A DNA stretch of 34,807 bases from Rhodobacteraceae bacterium UBA7436 (GTDB lineage Bacteria; Pseudomonadota; Alphaproteobacteria; Rhodobacterales; Rhodobacteraceae): the NCBI GenBank assembly GCA_002478745.1, contig DLQI01000044.1:13435-48241 (forward strand). The letters run 5' to 3'. A program made the position numbers and the translations under genes. Positions 31,391 through 34,807 of this stretch are shown here, in pieces (within the stretch, counting starts at the first letter, position 1; each line of letters begins with the position of its first letter). The notes beneath the pieces are model-generated. The model worked only from the letters and a program-made list of their open reading frames with translations. It searched no databases and was not told where the DNA came from.

Positions 31391-33926
31391 TCACAATCCG
31401 TCCTGGGACAACAATCACTTTTTTCGGCGTTCCACCATCAAGCGCCTTTTGGACAGCTTGCGTTGCCAAGGCCAGTTTTTCAACCTCATCCTTTGGCATA
31501 TCCGCAGGAACCGTGATTTCGCCGCGCCGTTTGCCGTTGATTTGGATCGGCATAGTGACGCTGTCATCCACCATCATCTGTTCATCAGCTTTTGGCCACG
31601 GTGCAGTTGTTGCGAGGCCTGTGCCACCTTGAGCGGCCCAGATATCTTCAGCCAAGTGCGGCGTCATCGGTGCCATCAATTGTGCCAAGACTTTGATCGC
31701 TTCGTGTTGCGCGGCGTAACCTGCTTTGGTTTTTTGCATAACGGCTGTGAAGCCGTAAAGCTTTGCAATCGCTGCGTTAAAGCCAAAGGATTCTACACCC
31801 ACGGTCACGTCATGGATCGCTTTGTGCATAGCGCGCAGAAGATCGTCATCGCCTGTGCCTTTGGCGTCTTTGTCCATTTTCGCAATACGTGTGGATATAT
31901 TGTAGACGCGGTTCAGGTGCTTATGTGCCGCTTCGGCCCCAGACGCTGTCCATTCCACATCACGCTCGGGAGGTGAGTCAGACAGAACAAACCAGCGCGC
32001 GGTGTCTGCGCCGTAGTTGGCAATGATTCCAAGTGGATCGACCACGTTCTTTTTGGATTTGGACATTTTGGCGGAAGGTGTGATTTGCACTTCTGTGCCA
32101 TCCGTCAATTTGCCGTCAGTCACATCCTCGGGAAGGTGATAGACAGGGCGACCGCGTTCGTCTTTGGTCTCGTAGATCTCGTGCGTCACCATGCCTTGTG
32201 TGAACAGCGCGTTGAATGGCTCAATCGCGCCTTCGGGCAAGTGCCCAGTGATCTGCATCGCGCGGGCAAAGAAGCGCGAGTAAAGTAGGTGAAGGATCGC
32301 GTGCTCGATCCCGCCGATGTATTGATCGACGTTCATCCAATATTCTGCGTCTTCTTTTACCGTTGGCGTGTCTGCGTGCGGTGATGTGAAGCGTGCGAAA
32401 TACCACGAGCTGTCCACGAAGGTGTCCATCGTGTCCGTTTCGCGCAGTGCTGCCTTGCCGCAGGATGGGCAGGCTGTGTTGCGCCATGTTGGGTGGCGGT
32501 CCAGCGGATTGCCCGGGATGTCAAAGGTGACATCAAACGGCAGTTCGATTGGCAGGTTCTCTTTCTTCTCTGGCACAACGCCGCAATCGTCGCAGTGCAC
32601 AACAGGGATTGGGCAGCCCCAATAGCGTTGACGGGACAGCCCCCAATCGCGCAGGCGATATTTGGTTACGCCTTGGCCGATGCCTTTTGCTTCGCAGAAA
32701 TCGATGGCTGCTGCGATGGCTTGGTCGCCGGTCTGCCATTGTTCGCCTGCGAAACCGCCGTTGTAGAACACCTTTTCGGTTTTCATTGGCACGTAGGCTT
32801 CAGTTACTCTTGGGTCTGCGTCTTCCGTTGGAAGGAAGGTCGAAATGATTGGCAGCTCGTATTTCGTTGCGAACTCGAAATCACGCACGTCGTGAGCGGG
32901 ACAGCCAAAGATAGCGCCCGTTCCGTAATCCATCAGGATAAAGTTCGCAATGTAGACCGGCAGGTGGTGATCTGTGTCGAATGGGTGGCGCACAGTGATA
33001 CCAGTGTTGAAACCCATCTTTTCAGCGGTTTCAACTTCGGCAGCCGTTGTGCCACCTTTGCGACATTCAGCGCAGAATGTGGCAAGCTCTGCGTTATCAG
33101 CCTCAAGTGCCTTGGCCAGCGGGTGATCAGGAGAGATGCCCACAAAAGACGCGCCGTTTAATGTGTCGGGACGGGTTGTGTAGACTTCGATCCGGTCATG
33201 GCCTTTTGGGGCGTTCGCAGTTGTGGAGAATGCAAACTGTAAACCACGGGATTCGCCGATCCAGTTTTCCTGCATCAAGCGCACTTTGGCAGGCCAGTTA
33301 TCCAGGCCCTCAAGGGCTGAATTCAATTCGTCCGCATAGTCGGAGATTTTAAAGAACCATTGTGTCAGGTCGCGTTTTTCGACTTCCGCGCCTGAACGCC
33401 AGCCTTTGCCGTCGATAACCTGTTCGTTGGCCAGGACGGTCATGTCTTCTGGGTCCCAGTTGACTGAGGCGTTCTTGCGGTGGATCAGGCCAGCGGCAAG
33501 GAAATCAAGGAACAAGGCCTGTTGTTGGCCATAGTACTCTGGATCGCAGGTTGCGAATTCACGGGACCAGTCGATGGACAGGCCCAGCGGCTTCATCTGG
33601 CCACGCATGTCGGCGATATTATCGTAGGTCCATGTTTTAGGGTGGCCACCAATTGCCATCGCCGCGTTTTCCGCAGGCATGCCGAACGCATCCCAACCCA
33701 TTGGATGCAGGACGTTGTGACCGGTGCTGATCTTGTACCGCGCTATAACGTCGCCCATGGTGTAGTTGCGCACGTGGCCCATGTGGATACGTCCAGATGG
33801 GTACGGAAACATCTCTAGTACATAGTACTTTGGCTTGGTTTCATCGCGGACGGCGGTAAATACGCCCTCTTTGTCCCATGCTGCTTGCCAGTGGGCTTCG
33901 ATCTCGGAGGGGGTATATGCGGCCAT
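31377..33926 (-). CDS. leuS: Leucyl-tRNA synthetase
   Basis: This class I synthetase charges tRNA-Leu. The 849-residue length is normal. The HIGH-type motif is PYPSGRIHMGHVRNY (41-55), and KMSKSKKNVVDP is present in the C-terminal half. The connective polypeptide with editing domain contains TRPDTLNGASFVGISPDHPLA, corresponding to the threonine-rich editing site TTRPDT. RYWGCPIPVVHCDDCG and CPSCG give possible zinc ligands. ATG 33926 starts MAAYTPSEIEAHWQAAW, the usual N-terminus; the nearest AGGA is rather far (about 12 bases). Only about 30 bases separate it from the hairpin at 33956-33978. It is followed by overlapping lptE and holA. Confidence 0.97.
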   Translation of the reverse strand: MAAYTPSEIEAHWQAAWDKEGVFTAVRDETKPKYYVLEMFPYPSGRIHMGHVRNYTMGDVIARYKISTGHNVLHPMGWDAFGMPAENAAMAIGGHPKTWTYDNIADMRGQMKPLGLSIDWSREFATCDPEYYGQQQALFLDFLAAGLIHRKNASVNWDPEDMTVLANEQVIDGKGWRSGAEVEKRDLTQWFFKISDYADELNSALEGLDNWPAKVRLMQENWIGESRGLQFAFSTTANAPKGHDRIEVYTTRPDTLNGASFVGISPDHPLAKALEADNAELATFCAECRKGGTTAAEVETAEKMGFNTGITVRHPFDTDHHLPVYIANFILMDYGTGAIFGCPAHDVRDFEFATKYELPIISTFLPTEDADPRVTEAYVPMKTEKVFYNGGFAGEQWQTGDQAIAAAIDFCEAKGIGQGVTKYRLRDWGLSRQRYWGCPIPVVHCDDCGVVPEKKENLPIELPFDVTFDIPGNPLDRHPTWRNTACPSCGKAALRETDTMDTFVDSSWYFARFTSPHADTPTVKEDAEYWMNVDQYIGGIEHAILHLLYSRFFARAMQITGHLPEGAIEPFNALFTQGMVTHEIYETKDERGRPVYHLPEDVTDGKLTDGTEVQITPSAKMSKSKKNVVDPLGIIANYGADTARWFVLSDSPPERDVEWTASGAEAAHKHLNRVYNISTRIAKMDKDAKGTGDDDLLRAMHKAIHDVTVGVESFGFNAAIAKLYGFTAVMQKTKAGYAAQHEAIKVLAQLMAPMTPHLAEDIWAAQGGTGLATTAPWPKADEQMMVDDSVTMPIQINGKRRGEITVPADMPKDEVEKLALATQAVQKALDGGTPKKVIVVPGRIVNVVV

Positions 33927-33952
33927 GTGTATGTCGTGTCCTGTAGAATGTG

Positions 33953-33978
33953 AAAACGCCGGGCGATTGGCCCGGCGT
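33953..33978 (-). terminator. Terminator or attenuator between DUF3576 gene and leuS
   Basis: On the minus strand ACGCCGGGC and GCCCGGCGT form a perfect 9-base stem around CAATC, followed by TTTC. It is 27 bases past the DUF3576 stop and 30 bases before the leuS ATG. That leaves little room for an independent leuS promoter, so partial termination is possible. Confidence 0.78.
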
Positions 33979-34004
33979 GAAAATCGTTTCGGGTATTGGT
34001 GCGC

Positions 34005-34487
34005 TTAGAAGCGGCCGTCTTGGATACGCAGCTGACGTGCGCGGGATAGAATTGCATCTTCAACCGCGCGTGTTGTCGCTGCTGGTGCTGCACCGCCACG
34101 TGTCTGCAATGCGACAGTCAGTGAACGTGCGTCCAAAGCGGGATCATCAATCAGGACCGTTGCACGGTAAGCGCGGCCACCATTGGGTGGAGTGCCGTAA
34201 CCTGTTGCGATGACACCAGTAAAGGGATCGATGGTTTGGATTGGCAAGAAGTCGAGAACTTCAATCGCCGCTGTCCAAATGTATTTGTTTACGGCAATGA
34301 CATTGTCGTTCTCTTGCTTGCGGAAGAGATCCCAAATGGTTGAACCCTGTTCTTCTTCAACCTTTTGGGGCGCGCTGGCTTTACCAGATGACAAAGCGCC
34401 AAATCCGATCTTTTGACCGCTACAGCCACTAACTGCCAAGGACGCAACCAGAATTGCCGCGATTTTCATAGATCTTACTGTGTTCAT
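34005..34487 (-). CDS. DUF3576 family lipoprotein
   Basis: This protein of about 160 residues has a lipoprotein signal: MKIAAILVASLAVSGC gives a lipobox VSGC with Cys22 when counted from ATG 34487. Other starts are possible (ATG 34502 or ATG 34469); none has a strong binding site. After a linker it contains STIWDLFRKQENDNVIAVNKYIWTAAIEVLDFLPIQTIDPFTGVIATGYGTPP, the conserved core of DUF3576, then GGRAYRATVLIDDPALDARSLTVALQTRGG and a final helix with AVEDAILSRARQLRIQDGRF. It is expected at the outer membrane facing the periplasm; the function of the family is unknown to me. It lies upstream of leuS with a hairpin between, and is divergent from the porin gene. Confidence 0.85.
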   Translation of the reverse strand: MNTVRSMKIAAILVASLAVSGCSGQKIGFGALSSGKASAPQKVEEEQGSTIWDLFRKQENDNVIAVNKYIWTAAIEVLDFLPIQTIDPFTGVIATGYGTPPNGGRAYRATVLIDDPALDARSLTVALQTRGGAAPAATTRAVEDAILSRARQLRIQDGRF

Positions 34488-34544
34488 TGCCTGCACTCGC
34501 ATTGGTTTGGTTGTAATCTAGCGAAGGGCTGGGTGCTGAGCAAG

Positions 34545-34560
34545 ATCAATGTCAATTGAT
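34545..34560. promoter_or_regulatory. Inverted repeat ATCAAT-N4-ATTGAT, candidate operator
   Basis: A perfect 6-base inverted repeat lies in the divergent gap between the DUF3576 lipoprotein and the porin, next to AT-rich ATACTATACTATAT (34565-34578), which could hold a -10 box. No convincing -35 box was found at the right distance, so the promoter itself is not assigned. Confidence 0.3.
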
Positions 34561-34665
34561 GCACATACTATACTATATGGCGTCCTAGCGTAAGAGTGGC
34601 CCCCGTGAAAAACTAGTGTGGCAAAGCTGCATCATTCAATAGCACATTCATAAGGCAACGATTGG

Positions 34666-34757
34666 AGGCCTTGCAAAGCGAGGCCTGAAAAGGTGAAACA
34701 ACGATTGTACCCATTCCAGATTCTCTGGTTCGGGCCTAATTTTTTCAACCCGAGGGA
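34666..34757 (+). promoter_or_regulatory. Porin leader with three competing RNA stems
   Basis: Stem A: AGGCCTTGC (34666) with GCGAGGCCT (34678), loop AAA. Stem B: AGGCCTGAA (34681) with TTCGGGCCT (34729), followed by AATTTTTT, terminator-like, with the small hairpin CCAGA-TTC-TCTGG inside its loop. Stem C: TTCGGG (34729) with CCCGAG (34749), which covers the start of the ribosome-binding site GAGGGA. A and B share AGGCCT, and B and C share TTCGGG, so B excludes the other two. This is the layout of an attenuator or a small-RNA target, and no named RNA family was recognised. A separate short RNA ending at the T run is an alternative. Confidence 0.45.
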
Positions 34758-34763
34758 AAACTC

Positions 34764-34807
34764 ATGAAAAATCTTCTTATCGCTACAACAGCTTTGGTTG
34801 CTACAGC
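34764..34807 (+). CDS. Probable porin, start only
   Basis: Only 14 codons are visible: MKNLLIATTALVATA, the beginning of a signal peptide closely resembling those of Rhodobacterales general porins. GAGGGA lies about seven bases before the ATG, and the long structured leader is also porin-like. The rest is outside the window, so another outer-membrane or periplasmic protein cannot be excluded. Confidence 0.55.
   Translation, partial: MKNLLIATTALVAT

Noticed and set aside
32493..33161. 222-codon open frame on the plus strand inside leuS
   Set aside because: Antisense to strongly conserved LeuS sequence; composition is typical of a shadow frame and there is no ribosome-binding site.
1..34807. 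Mobile elements, defence systems, CRISPR arrays, tRNA genes
   Set aside because: No transposase, integrase, phage, toxin-antitoxin or nuclease-defence proteins, no regularly spaced repeats and no tRNA-like folds were seen; gene content is core-like throughout.

Overview
This window looks like chromosomal DNA of a marine alphaproteobacterium, most likely Rhodobacterales (Roseobacter group). The evidence is the set and order of genes. These include a CcrM-type GANTC methylase after rnhB, leuS-lptE-holA, pmbA-cysQ-waaA-lpxK, mutY opposite a DciA/DUF721 gene, and the alphaproteobacterial families DUF2125, DUF2794 and DUF3576. Base composition looks roughly balanced. I saw no tRNA, rRNA, IS element, CRISPR array or integrase. 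Coding density is high; the longest gene-free stretch is about 260 bp (34503-34763), so this is mostly ordinary core chromosome.

Layout. 1-3549 (minus): S-formylglutathione hydrolase (cut by the window edge), an AEC-family permease, and paaI-paaK of phenylacetate catabolism. 3676-6629: a DUF2794 gene converging on an NlpC/P60 hydrolase, an M17 aminopeptidase and a small helical protein. 6780-9102: beta-carbonic anhydrase, then a DUF4140/DUF4139 (MuiA-like) exported protein broken by a one-base frameshift. 9227-12366 (minus): asd, an MFS transporter and an HpaI-type aldolase. 12434-14062: an unusual membrane-anchored winged-helix regulator overlapping a small exported protein, opposite a small exported protein with a duplicated Cys-X17-Cys unit. 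14244-16067 (plus): rnhB-ccrM, with two GANTC sites one helical turn apart just before ccrM. 16198-18424 (minus): mutY-alkB. 18508-19732 (plus): DciA-like protein and a DsbA-like oxidoreductase. 19800-24128 (minus): pmbA-cysQ-waaA-lpxK. 24244-25773 (minus): a DUF2125 protein. 25923-29864 (plus): SDR, enoyl-CoA hydratase-like protein, MscS channel and a BaiN-like flavoprotein. 29910-34487 (minus): leuS-lptE-holA and a DUF3576 lipoprotein. 34764-end (plus): the first codons of a probable porin.

The envelope theme is strong. lpxK, a WaaA homologue and lptE belong to lipopolysaccharide assembly. An NlpC/P60 hydrolase, MscS, a DsbA-like protein, a lipoprotein and a porin also act at the envelope. 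DNA maintenance is the second theme (rnhB, ccrM, mutY, holA, DciA-like).

Most worth a second look: (1) the WaaA homologue, in which nearly every family signature residue is replaced; (2) the regulator with two membrane segments followed by a C-terminal OmpR-type winged helix, the reverse of ToxR/CadC, within a compact divergent locus; (3) the porin leader, which can fold into three mutually exclusive stems including a terminator-like one; (4) the twin GANTC sites before ccrM; (5) an enoyl-CoA hydratase homologue lacking both usual catalytic glutamates and its C-terminal helices; (6) the frameshifted muiA-like gene.
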